A stretch of 64,000 nt of DNA from Fervidobacterium pennivorans DSM 9078 (GTDB lineage: Bacteria > Thermotogota > Thermotogae > Thermotogales > Fervidobacteriaceae), in NCBI RefSeq assembly GCF_000235405.2, contig NC_017095.1, forward strand, positions 1,513,501-1,577,500, read 5' to 3'. Below are positions 8,403-16,433 of the stretch, piece by piece. The notes under the pieces are model-generated. The model was given only the letters and a program-made list of their open reading frames with translations, did not search any database and was not told the DNA's origin. How positions within the stretch are numbered: position 1 is the first letter of the stretch; the number at the start of each line of letters is the position of its first letter. Position numbers and translations under genes: made by a program.

Positions 8403-9392
8403 GTGGCAATTTTAGTAGCCGGAGGCGCAGGATACATAGGTTCACATGTCTGCAAAATGCTAAAAGAGAAGGGATACGATGTAATCATACTGGACAACCT
8501 TTCTCATGGACATCGTAGCTTTGCAAAATATGGCGAATTCATACTAGGTGACATCGCAGATGAAAGTTTGCTTGATTTGGTATTCACTAACTACAACATA
8601 GAAGCTGTAATGCACTTTTGCGCTTACATCGAGGTAGGAGAATCAGTCAAAGACCCGAACAAATATTATAAAAACAACGTTTCAAACACTATTACATTAC
8701 TGAACGCTATGCTCAAACACAACGTAAAATACTTTGTATTCTCATCAACTGCTGCAGTATATGGCATGCCAGAGCGTATCCCCATAAAAGAAGACGACCC
8801 AAAAGCACCAATTAACCCCTACGGTAGAAGCAAGTACATGGTTGAACAAATACTCGAAGACTACGACCAAGCATACGGTTTGAAAAGCATTCGCTTCAGA
8901 TATTTCAACGCAGCGGGCGCTGATGAGTCTTTGGAAATTGGAGAAGCGCACGAACCAGAAACACATCTAATCCCTTTAATACTCGATGCTGCTTGCGGAG
9001 TGAGAGAAAGCATCAAGATATTCGGAACAGATTACGAGACAAAAGATGGCACTTGCATAAGAGATTTCATCCACGTTAACGACTTAGCAGACGCGCATAT
9101 AAAGGGTTTAGAATACCTTATGAGCGAAAACAAAACCGATTACTTCAACCTTGGCAATGGCTCAGGATACTCCGTTAGGGAAGTCATAGAAAAAGTCAAA
9201 GAAATCACAAAGATTGATTTTAAAGTCGAAGAAACTGGCAGAAGGCCAGGTGACCCAGCATATTTAATCGCCGATAACGAAAAAGCAAGAAAAATACTCA
9301 ATTGGGAACCAAAATACGACCTCGAGGCTATTATAAAAACCGCTTGGAACTGGCATAGAAAATTGAGAAAAGATTTTTGCAAAAACAAGTAA
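8403..9392 (+). CDS. galE: UDP-glucose 4-epimerase
   Basis: About 329 residues of an extended short-chain dehydrogenase. It interconverts UDP-glucose and UDP-galactose. The NAD-binding motif GGAGYIGSH is at the N-terminus, the SSTAAVYG segment carries the catalytic Ser, and YGRSKYMVE gives the YxxxK pair. RDFIHVNDLADAH and LGNGSGYSV are typical of GalE. Start: GTG 8403 with GGAGGAG at 8391-8397; a TTG at 8358 would add 15 unrelated residues reaching into the insertion-sequence flank. A strong terminator follows 9 bases after the stop. Its original promoter may have been altered by the insertion upstream. Confidence 0.93.
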   Translation: MAILVAGGAGYIGSHVCKMLKEKGYDVIILDNLSHGHRSFAKYGEFILGDIADESLLDLVFTNYNIEAVMHFCAYIEVGESVKDPNKYYKNNVSNTITLLNAMLKHNVKYFVFSSTAAVYGMPERIPIKEDDPKAPINPYGRSKYMVEQILEDYDQAYGLKSIRFRYFNAAGADESLEIGEAHEPETHLIPLILDAACGVRESIKIFGTDYETKDGTCIRDFIHVNDLADAHIKGLEYLMSENKTDYFNLGNGSGYSVREVIEKVKEITKIDFKVEETGRRPGDPAYLIADNEKARKILNWEPKYDLEAIIKTAWNWHRKLRKDFCKNK

Positions 9393-9400
9393 CATAACAA

Positions 9401-9431
9401 AAAGGCTTCGGTTTTTACCGAAGCCTTTTTT
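9401..9431. terminator. Bidirectional terminator between galE and the exported-protein gene
   Basis: A 12-bp stem, AAAGGCTTCGGT (9401-9412) with ACCGAAGCCTTT (9417-9428), has T runs on the plus strand and A runs upstream, so it can serve the convergent gene ending at 9451 as well. Confidence 0.85.
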
Positions 9432-9450
9432 CTTCCTGTCTTTTGTTGGA

Positions 9451-9930
9451 TTATCTTCTGTATCCTCTTGCCCGTGCTGGTCTTTTGGCTGTCCTAAATG
9501 CTTGCCCTTTTGGTCCTTTCAAACTTGCCGTATCGATAACTTTTCCATCTACCGTAACCTTTTCAGCCACTATGAACTTCCCTGTCTGCGTTGTTGCTAA
9601 CTTTCCAACTATTTCTATCGACTGTCCTGCTTTAAGTTCTACTGATTTGAATATTGGTCCTGCGTGGACATCGTACACCACATCTCCAACTTGCACTTTG
9701 AGGGTAAAGCCGTTGTTTACATCCCATGTGTACTCCTTGACCGTCCCTTTGAATGTTTGCGTCTCACCGAGTGTTGTTCCTTCTGGTAAGTTTCTGTAGA
9801 GCCTTGTTTGCACGCTTTGCTGAACCTGCGTTTGTTGAGTAGTTGCTGACTGATATCTAGCTGGACCAAATGCAAAAATACTACCTACCAAAAGCACACC
9901 TGCCGTTAAAACTACCAAGAACTTTTTCAT
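9451..9930 (-). CDS. Small exported protein of unknown function
   Basis: About 159 residues with a clear signal peptide (MKKFLVVLTAGVLLVGSIFAF). After a Gln/Thr-rich linker comes a beta-rich core of about 90 residues, with FKGTVKEYTWDVNNGFTLKV, GKLATTQTGKFIVAEKVTVDGKVI and alternating hydrophobic strands that suggest an OB-like or bacterial-OB fold. It ends in an arginine-rich tail, RTAKRPARARGYRR. I do not recognise the family. Start: ATG 9930 with AAAGGAGG at 9941-9948; an in-frame TTG at 9939 is too close to that site. Monocistronic, with its own 5' leader. Confidence 0.8.
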   Translation of the reverse strand: MKKFLVVLTAGVLLVGSIFAFGPARYQSATTQQTQVQQSVQTRLYRNLPEGTTLGETQTFKGTVKEYTWDVNNGFTLKVQVGDVVYDVHAGPIFKSVELKAGQSIEIVGKLATTQTGKFIVAEKVTVDGKVIDTASLKGPKGQAFRTAKRPARARGYRR

Positions 9931-9976
9931 ACCTATCAACCTCCTTTTAAGTTTGTAGTTTTCTTTTTCGTTTTTC

Positions 9977-9995
9977 GTCCTTTCTTACAAAGGAC
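9977..9995 (-). promoter_or_regulatory. Hairpin in the 5' leader of the exported-protein gene
   Basis: GTCCTTT (9977-9983) and AAAGGAC (9989-9995) form a perfect 7-bp stem with a 5-base loop, about 30 bases upstream of the ribosome site. It has no T run and is not a terminator. It may stabilise the mRNA; no known riboswitch is recognised. Confidence 0.35.
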
Positions 9996-10054
9996 AATGC
10001 AATTGTACTCAGCAAACCTTAGAATGTCCTTGTAGTTTCCTGAAAGTTTGCTTA

Positions 10055-10093
10055 GAAAATAAAAAAAGCAAGCCGATTCTCTCGGCTTGCTTT
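10055..10093 (-). terminator. Minus-strand terminator downstream of a decayed gene
   Basis: A 12-bp stem, AAAGCAAGCCGA (10065-10076) with TCGGCTTGCTTT (10082-10093), is followed on the minus strand by seven T. It lies 40 bases after the end of the broken reading frame at 10133 and would also end read-through from the glycerate kinase operon. Confidence 0.8.
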
Positions 10094-10132
10094 GGATGGT
10101 CTATTTTATCTTGGCGCTTAAAATACTAAACA

Positions 10133-10340
10133 CTATCTTTGATTAGCCTTAAGCATATCCTCAAACTTTTGTTTCAAACCTTTAGGTTCCCATCGTTGTT
10201 GAGTTGGAACCTAAGCCCCACGTTTGGATTATCCGGGTCTATACTCAAAACAATGAACGGAAGGTTGTTGATTATCAAACTTACATCCTCGTTTGTTAAT
10301 TGCCCATCTTTAAGTCTTTGCATAAAGCTCGTATAAGCCT
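10133..10340 (-). pseudogene. Decayed C-terminal gene fragment, frameshifted
   Basis: Between the glycerate kinase stop and the terminator, the minus strand reads AYTSFMQRLKDGQL...NNLPFIVLSIDPDNPN...FQLNNDGNLK and then hits a stop (TGA, 10174-10176). A one-base shift at that point continues as GLKQKFEDMLKANQR and a stop at 10133. Both halves look like protein, neither has a good ribosome site, and the 5' part is missing. I read it as the remaining 3' end of a lost gene whose terminator survives. The family is unknown. Confidence 0.5.
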
Positions 10341-10393
10341 ATTTAAAAAATGACTTCACAAGGACCGATCTTCATTCTATTGTACCTTTACAG

Positions 10394-11674
10394 TTACCCA
10401 ACAAGCAGAACGATAAGGTCATTCACATTTGTCCCTGTTGGTCCTGTGAGCAGTAAATCTCCTGCGATTTTGAGCGCGTTATATGAATCGTTGTTTTCCA
10501 AAAAGTTTTCTGGAGAAAGACCTACTTTCCTTATTTTTTGAGCTGTTTGTCCATCAACAATCCCACCTGCAGCATCAGTTGGTCCATCTGTTCCATCCGT
10601 TCCGAAACTGCAAAGTACGACGTTTTCAAGCCCTTCTACTGCAAGTGCAAAAGATAAAGCCAGTTCTTGATTTCTCCCGCCTTTTCCATTTCCTCTTACT
10701 TTCACAACAGTTTCTCCACCGAGTATTATCGCTGCTGGTTTTTTCACCGGTCTGTCGTAGTTTTTTATCTCCTTTGCTATGGAAGCCAGAAATCTTCCTG
10801 CTTCTTTTGCCTCGCAATCGAGTGTAGTTGTAAGAATAAGGGGGGTATATCCAAGTTCACTTGCAACTTTTTCAGCGCTTTCACAGGCAACCTTTACACT
10901 GCCGATTACGAACGTTTCAACATTTGATAATTCTTTTGGAGTTTCCTGCTCCAACGCTTTTAGGATTTTATCACTCACCGTTATGTTATACTTTCTCAGC
11001 ACCTCAATCGCTTGCTGAGATGTTGTTGCATCCGGATACGCAGGACCAGACGCAATGCTATCAAGCCTGTCACCCAAAACATCAGATAGCACAAGAGAAA
11101 TGATTTTTGCTGGGTAGACATGCTGAGCAAACCTTCCACCTTTTACTTTCGACAGATGCTTTCTAACAGTGTTTATCTCCACTATATTTGCACCACTTTT
11201 TAAAAGTTGTTCGTTCAGCTGCTGGATTTCTTCAAGGGTAATTCCTTCCATCGGCAGTTCGAATAAAGCAGACCCCCCACCAGAAATAAGGAAGAGAACC
11301 ATATCACTTTCCTTGAGGTTGTTCGTCAATTCAAAAACTCTTTTGGTTGCTATCAATGTGTTTTCATCCGGAATGGGATGCCCTGCCTCGTAAATTTCAA
11401 AATTCTCAATACTTCCCTCGGAATGGTTGTATTTTGTTACAACTACTCCATGAATAACCTTGTCGCTAATTCTTTCTCTAAGCATTTCATTAGTTGCCTT
11501 TGCCATACGCCATGCAGCTTTTCCAATGGCGACATCGTACAAGTTACCTTTTAAATCTTGAAATTTGGAAATGTTTTTCTCCAACCAAAACTTGACTGTG
11601 CTGTCTGGAAGAATTTCTTGTTTAACTTTCTCAATTATTCTCTTTATATCCTCTCTTAAGTTTCTGTCTCCCAA
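10394..11674 (-). CDS. Glycerate 2-kinase (MOFRL family)
   Basis: About 426 residues. Transfers phosphate from ATP to glycerate giving 2-phosphoglycerate, which enters lower glycolysis. Recognised by LISGGGSALFELP near residue 130, LSDVLGDRLDSIASGPAYPD in the middle, ILGGETVVKVRGNGKGGRNQ, and the C-terminal MOFRL-type stretch FGTDGTDGPTDAAGG. Start: TTG 11674 with GGGGAG at 11683-11688 eight bases upstream; the GTG at 11683 overlaps that site. The GntP-type permease gene ends 20 bases upstream on the same strand, so permease and kinase form a two-gene uptake-and-phosphorylation operon. Confidence 0.9.
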   Translation of the reverse strand: MGDRNLREDIKRIIEKVKQEILPDSTVKFWLEKNISKFQDLKGNLYDVAIGKAAWRMAKATNEMLRERISDKVIHGVVVTKYNHSEGSIENFEIYEAGHPIPDENTLIATKRVFELTNNLKESDMVLFLISGGGSALFELPMEGITLEEIQQLNEQLLKSGANIVEINTVRKHLSKVKGGRFAQHVYPAKIISLVLSDVLGDRLDSIASGPAYPDATTSQQAIEVLRKYNITVSDKILKALEQETPKELSNVETFVIGSVKVACESAEKVASELGYTPLILTTTLDCEAKEAGRFLASIAKEIKNYDRPVKKPAAIILGGETVVKVRGNGKGGRNQELALSFALAVEGLENVVLCSFGTDGTDGPTDAAGGIVDGQTAQKIRKVGLSPENFLENNDSYNALKIAGDLLLTGPTGTNVNDLIVLLVG

Positions 11675-11693
11675 ATATAGCACTCCCCTAACT

Positions 11694-13037
11694 TTAAATT
11701 ACGAAAAGGCTTATAACCCAGACAGTAACTGCCGCTGTAAAACCTTCGAGTAAGGTACCCAACGTCTGCAATTTGTACCCAGTTTTGACATCCATTTTTG
11801 AGAATTGCGTCACTACCCAGAAGTAACTATCGTTAGCATGGGATACAACCATAGAACCTGCTCCGATTGCTACTACCGTTAGTGCCTTTGCCAAAGGTGA
11901 AACAAATCCGAGAGAATCCATGAGTGGTGCAAGAAGTGATGATGTAGTGATTATCGCAACAGTTGACGAACCTTGCGCTGTCTTAATTGCAGCGGCAATT
12001 ATGAACGGCAACCACATTCCCAAATTTGCAGCTGCCAGAGATTGACCAATCACGTTCGCTATGCCAGAGTTTTGTAAAACCTTGCCAAATGCACCTCCAG
12101 CGGCAGTGATAAGGATTATAACACCTGATTGTGTAACAGCTTGTCCTACCCATCCACTCATAGAGAGCATATCCTTAACCAGCTTTTTGGGCAAACTGAG
12201 CGCTATCAGTACACCAATGATTAAAGCCGTAACCGGGTGCCCGATAAAGCCTATGAATTCTTTTAAAGCTCCTTCACCAAAAGGTTTTGTTGGAAAATCC
12301 GAAACCGATTTCAAAAGTATGAGAACTATTGGAACGACAATAGGTAAGAATGCTTTGGAAGAGCTCGGGGCTTCTTTCATTTTCTGCTCAATTTCTTCTT
12401 CAGTAAGTTCAGGCTCAGGATCTATATGAACCCTGGCAGCAAACTTTACTGCAAACAACCAACCAACGATTATGGCTGGAATCGAGACAATTAGCCCCAT
12501 GAGAATCGTTAATCCAAGGTCTGCCCCTAACGCACCCGCCGCCGCAACTGGTCCGGGTGTGGGTGGAACCATAGTATGTGTCGCATATAATCCTAAACTA
12601 AGAGCAATTGCCGTTGCAGCTAAGCTAAGATTGGCTCTTTTTGTTAATGCTTTGTTGAGCGGGCTGATTATAACAAATCCCGAATCACAAAACACAGGTA
12701 TTGAGACGATGTATCCGATAATACTCATAGCAAGTGGGACGTTTTTCTTTCCAGTTACTCTTAAGACGGACTCCGCCATGGTGAAAGCTCCTCCAGACTT
12801 TTCAAGAAAAACGCCGATAATAGTTCCAGCAACAATAACAATACCTATGGAACTAACAGTCCCTCCAAAACCATCGGTTATCGACTTTACCACATCAGCA
12901 AGTCTCATCTTGGAAAGTAGGCCATATAAAAACGCAGCAAATATAAGTGCCAAAAAAGGATGGAGTTTCCACCTAACCGTGGAGTAAACGATAAAAACTA
13001 TCGAAAGCAACAACAGGACAACCAGCCACACTCCCAT
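11694..13037 (-). CDS. GntP-family permease (probable glycerate or gluconate uptake)
   Basis: 447 residues, almost wholly hydrophobic, with about 12 membrane segments. IPVFCDSGFVIISPLNKAL, ATHTMVPPTPGPVAAAG and the C-terminal GAGSMVVSHANDSYFWVV stretch are hallmarks of the gluconate:H+ symporter (GntP) family. A hydrophilic loop with ELTEEEIEQKMKEA lies in the middle. Because the next gene is glycerate kinase, glycerate is the likely substrate, but gluconate-type acids cannot be excluded. Start ATG 13037 has GGGGGGAAG upstream. No regulator gene is adjacent. Confidence 0.88.
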   Translation of the reverse strand: MGVWLVVLLLLSIVFIVYSTVRWKLHPFLALIFAAFLYGLLSKMRLADVVKSITDGFGGTVSSIGIVIVAGTIIGVFLEKSGGAFTMAESVLRVTGKKNVPLAMSIIGYIVSIPVFCDSGFVIISPLNKALTKRANLSLAATAIALSLGLYATHTMVPPTPGPVAAAGALGADLGLTILMGLIVSIPAIIVGWLFAVKFAARVHIDPEPELTEEEIEQKMKEAPSSSKAFLPIVVPIVLILLKSVSDFPTKPFGEGALKEFIGFIGHPVTALIIGVLIALSLPKKLVKDMLSMSGWVGQAVTQSGVIILITAAGGAFGKVLQNSGIANVIGQSLAAANLGMWLPFIIAAAIKTAQGSSTVAIITTSSLLAPLMDSLGFVSPLAKALTVVAIGAGSMVVSHANDSYFWVVTQFSKMDVKTGYKLQTLGTLLEGFTAAVTVWVISLFVI

Positions 13038-13193
13038 ACTACTTCCCCCCTTGCAAAGAGTTCAAGTTTATTATACCACCGCTGTGCGAAGGAATGAAAA
13101 AATTGACATTTAGAAATAGATTTTGCTCACCAACTGTGATAAAATAATGTGTAAGACAACATAAAAAGCTACGGAAGACAAGGAGGAATGACG

Positions 13194-13895
13194 TTGAAGG
13201 TTTTCTCGATCGATACATCTACACCACGGGTTGTTGCCTGTTATTTTGATGAAGAAAAAAAGATAATGATTGAGCTCGATACAAAAGCCAAGCATGGTAT
13301 TCAAGTGTCTCAGGTAGTTGAAAAGATGAAAGAAGTGGATTTTGCCAATTTAGATGTTATTGGAATAGGAATTGGACCTGGAGGGTTAACAGGGCTCCGG
13401 GTTGGTATATCTTTTTGCCTTGGTTTGGGAATTAAAAAAAAGTTCGTTCAGATAAGCTCGCTGAAGCTTATCGCAATGAATGCCTTAATGTTCAACGGAT
13501 ACATCGGAGTTGTCAGAAAAGCAAGGGAAGGTTATCTTTACGCCGGGTTATATCATTCCGAAAATGGCAAATTGCAAACAATTGTTGAACCATTTATAGA
13601 ATCTATAGATGTGGTAAGAGAAAAGTTCAAAGAAGTTGTATCAAATAAACCAGCACTGATACTTGGAGATGGGGCTGAGAATTTTAAGGATATCGGCATC
13701 GTGCTTGAAGAACCAAAGTACTCGGAATTCAATTTACCAAGTGCAAGAAACCTATATCTCTTGACTATTGAAGAAATAAACTCAAACAATTTTGTCGATG
13801 CCCTGCACATAGAGCCGCTTTATTTGCAAAAAAGTATTGCTGAGTTGAATTTTGAGAAAAAGCAAAGGCAACTACAACAAATGCAGGAAAAATGA
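13194..13895 (+). CDS. tsaB: tRNA threonylcarbamoyladenosine biosynthesis protein TsaB
   Basis: About 233 residues of the ASKHA fold. TsaB forms the scaffold with TsaD and TsaE that makes t6A37 on ANN-decoding tRNAs. KVFSIDTSTPR at the N-terminus and IGIGIGPGGLTGLRVGISF near residue 60 are typical of TsaB. Start: TTG 13194 with AAGGAGG seven bases upstream; the ATG at 13188 is only one base from that site. The stop overlaps the ATG-containing leader of mutS, so the two are probably co-transcribed. The partners tsaD and tsaE are not in the window. Confidence 0.88.
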   Translation: MKVFSIDTSTPRVVACYFDEEKKIMIELDTKAKHGIQVSQVVEKMKEVDFANLDVIGIGIGPGGLTGLRVGISFCLGLGIKKKFVQISSLKLIAMNALMFNGYIGVVRKAREGYLYAGLYHSENGKLQTIVEPFIESIDVVREKFKEVVSNKPALILGDGAENFKDIGIVLEEPKYSEFNLPSARNLYLLTIEEINSNNFVDALHIEPLYLQKSIAELNFEKKQRQLQQMQEK

Positions 13896-13906
13896 GAGGT
13901 GGTTCA

Positions 13907-16396
13907 ATGGCTCATCGTCCAGAAACAAATTCAACCGATGCTCTCTTCCCTAATCTTAAGGATATGAAATTAACCCCCATGATGAAGCAATATCTTGATA
14001 TAAAAAAGAAATACCAAGATTCGATTTTGCTCTTCCGCCTTGGGGATTTTTATGAAGCATTCTTCGATGATGCACTTGTTGTGTCAAAGGTGCTGAACAT
14101 TGTGCTTACAAAACGTCAGGAAGCCCCTATGGCAGGTATACCCTACCATGCACTGGATAATTATCTGAAAAAGCTCGTAGATGGTGGCTACAAGGTAGCA
14201 ATTTGCGAGCAGATGGAAGACCCTGCAACTGCAAAGGGTATCGTTAAGCGGGAAGTGACAAGAGTAATAACCCCGGGAACGCTTATCGAAGACGAACTTT
14301 TGACAACGAGTAATAATTACATGGCATCTGTTTACGAAACAAAAGCAGGAGAATTGTACACTGTTCTCACCGATACTTCGACAGGAGATGTGATAGTAAA
14401 GAAATTTGATAACCTTGAAGAATTTTATGATTTTGTTGAAACACATGAAATCTCCCAAATCATCTGCCCTGAAAGTTTGTATCCCAAACTGAAAGATAGA
14501 ATCAAAATCTTCATTGACAGGCTGGATGATTGGTATTACACAGGAACAATCGATGCTATCAAAGAAGCGTACGGATTGGCAACAATAGAACATTTCGAAC
14601 TTGGTGAAGCACATTACCCACTGGGGGCAACAATCAAATACCTCAACTACACACTTAACAAACAAGCAAAGCTGAAAGCACCAAGAGTGCTTGATGAATC
14701 AATTTACATGGTGCTTGACTCTTCTACCATCGAGAACCTGTCACTCATTCCAGGTGAACGTGGAAAAAACCTCTTCGATGTTTTGAATAAAACTAAAACC
14801 CCCATGGGAGCAAGACTCCTAAAGTGGATAATTCTCCATCCGCTCAAAGATAGAAAAGCTATAGAGAAAAGACACGATATGGTAAGTGCATTCTTTGAAG
14901 ATACTTTGCTTACAAACGAAATCAGAGAATACCTCGATGGCGTGTATGACTTGGAGAGAATAATCAACAGACTCCAGTACGATAGTGCAAAGCCAAAGGA
15001 TTTAATCAGTTTGAAGAACACACTAGAAGTTATCGAGCCTTTGCGGGAAGCTTTGGAAAGTAATGAAAACCTGATAAGCCTCGTTGAAGAACTACCAGAT
15101 TTAAGCGTGGTTAAAGAAAAAATTCAAAACACGTTAAATGATGAAATAGAGGGAGACTTAGGAGAAGGGAAAATCATCCGAGAAGGTGTATCCAAAGAAC
15201 TTGATGAATACAGAGAACTTCTTTATCATTCGAACGAAAAACTCAAAGAATTCGAAGAAACAGAGCGAATAAGAACGGGTATTCAAAAGTTGAAGGTAGG
15301 GTTTAACAACGTCTTTGGGTATTACATCGAAATTCCGAAGGGTCAAACGAAAAATGCTCCGGAAGATTACACACGACTTCAAACACTCGTCAACGCAGAA
15401 CGTTACACAAACCCAAAACTAAAAGAGTTTGAACAAAAGATATTGGCAGCGAAAGAACGTGTGGAAGAACTTGAAAAGTTGATATTTGCAAACCTCTGCG
15501 ACGAACTAAAAACATACACGGAGGCATTGAGAAAAACATCTGAAACACTCGCTTGGATTGATATATACACATCGTTCGCCTACATAGCCAGACTCTATGG
15601 ATACATCCGGCCTGTTCTTTCAAACGGAGAGTTTGAAATACTACAAGGTAGACATCCTGTCGTTGAAAGGTTCGTTAACGAATTCGTTCCAAACGATACT
15701 TACATGGATGAAAACTTGAGAATGTACATACTCACTGGTCCAAACATGAGTGGTAAGAGTACGTATATAAGGCAAATTGGACTAATTGCGTTGATGTCGC
15801 AGATTGGCTCGTTTGTTCCCGCAAATTTTGCAAAGATTCCAGTATTTGACAGGATATTCACTCGTATGGGAGCAAGAGACGATATATCCACTGGAAAGAG
15901 CACGTTTTTAACTGAGATGAGTGAAGTTGCGCTTATCCTCAACAAAGCAACTGAAAATAGCCTTGTTTTGCTTGACGAGGTTGGAAGGGGAACGAGCACA
16001 TTTGATGGAATAAGCATTGCGTGGGCTATAAGCGAGTATATATATAATGAAGTGAAATGCAAAACAGTGTTTGCCACACACTTCACAGAACTGACTGAGT
16101 TGGCCGATATGTACCCAGGAATTAAAAATTTAACTATCGAGGTCAGAGAAACTCCAGATGGTGTTATCTTCCTTCACAAAGTTGTGGAAGGAGTTGCTGA
16201 TAGAAGTTACGGAATAGAAGTCGCTGCTATTGCCGGCTTACCACAGAGCATTGTTGAAAGGGCTAAAGAAATTCTGAATATAATCGTTGAAAAGAGCGAT
16301 ATAGAAAAGAAAGTGGGCATTTTGAAGGAAGGACAGATGAAGAAAATAAAATCGACGAAAAAAACTGTCCCAGAGGGACAGTTGAGAATGTTTTGA
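13907..16396 (+). CDS. mutS: DNA mismatch repair protein MutS
   Basis: About 829 residues, full length. The mismatch-recognition motif FYEAF lies near residue 48 in LLFRLGDFYEAFF. The connector, lever and clamp regions follow. The ATPase domain has TGPNMSGKSTYIRQI (Walker A), LVLLDEVGRGTSTFDG (Walker B and signature) and FATHFTEL. A short C-terminal helix-turn-helix region ends the protein. Start: ATG 13907 with GAGGTGG at 13896-13902; an ATG at 13892 overlapping the tsaB stop lacks one. No mutL is nearby. The terminator is inside the convergent nrdD gene. Confidence 0.96.
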   Translation: MAHRPETNSTDALFPNLKDMKLTPMMKQYLDIKKKYQDSILLFRLGDFYEAFFDDALVVSKVLNIVLTKRQEAPMAGIPYHALDNYLKKLVDGGYKVAICEQMEDPATAKGIVKREVTRVITPGTLIEDELLTTSNNYMASVYETKAGELYTVLTDTSTGDVIVKKFDNLEEFYDFVETHEISQIICPESLYPKLKDRIKIFIDRLDDWYYTGTIDAIKEAYGLATIEHFELGEAHYPLGATIKYLNYTLNKQAKLKAPRVLDESIYMVLDSSTIENLSLIPGERGKNLFDVLNKTKTPMGARLLKWIILHPLKDRKAIEKRHDMVSAFFEDTLLTNEIREYLDGVYDLERIINRLQYDSAKPKDLISLKNTLEVIEPLREALESNENLISLVEELPDLSVVKEKIQNTLNDEIEGDLGEGKIIREGVSKELDEYRELLYHSNEKLKEFEETERIRTGIQKLKVGFNNVFGYYIEIPKGQTKNAPEDYTRLQTLVNAERYTNPKLKEFEQKILAAKERVEELEKLIFANLCDELKTYTEALRKTSETLAWIDIYTSFAYIARLYGYIRPVLSNGEFEILQGRHPVVERFVNEFVPNDTYMDENLRMYILTGPNMSGKSTYIRQIGLIALMSQIGSFVPANFAKIPVFDRIFTRMGARDDISTGKSTFLTEMSEVALILNKATENSLVLLDEVGRGTSTFDGISIAWAISEYIYNEVKCKTVFATHFTELTELADMYPGIKNLTIEVRETPDGVIFLHKVVEGVADRSYGIEVAAIAGLPQSIVERAKEILNIIVEKSDIEKKVGILKEGQMKKIKSTKKTVPEGQLRMF

Positions 16397-16433
16397 TTAA
16401 ATTAGCAGAGCAAAGGGGGATGGGGATAGTGCT

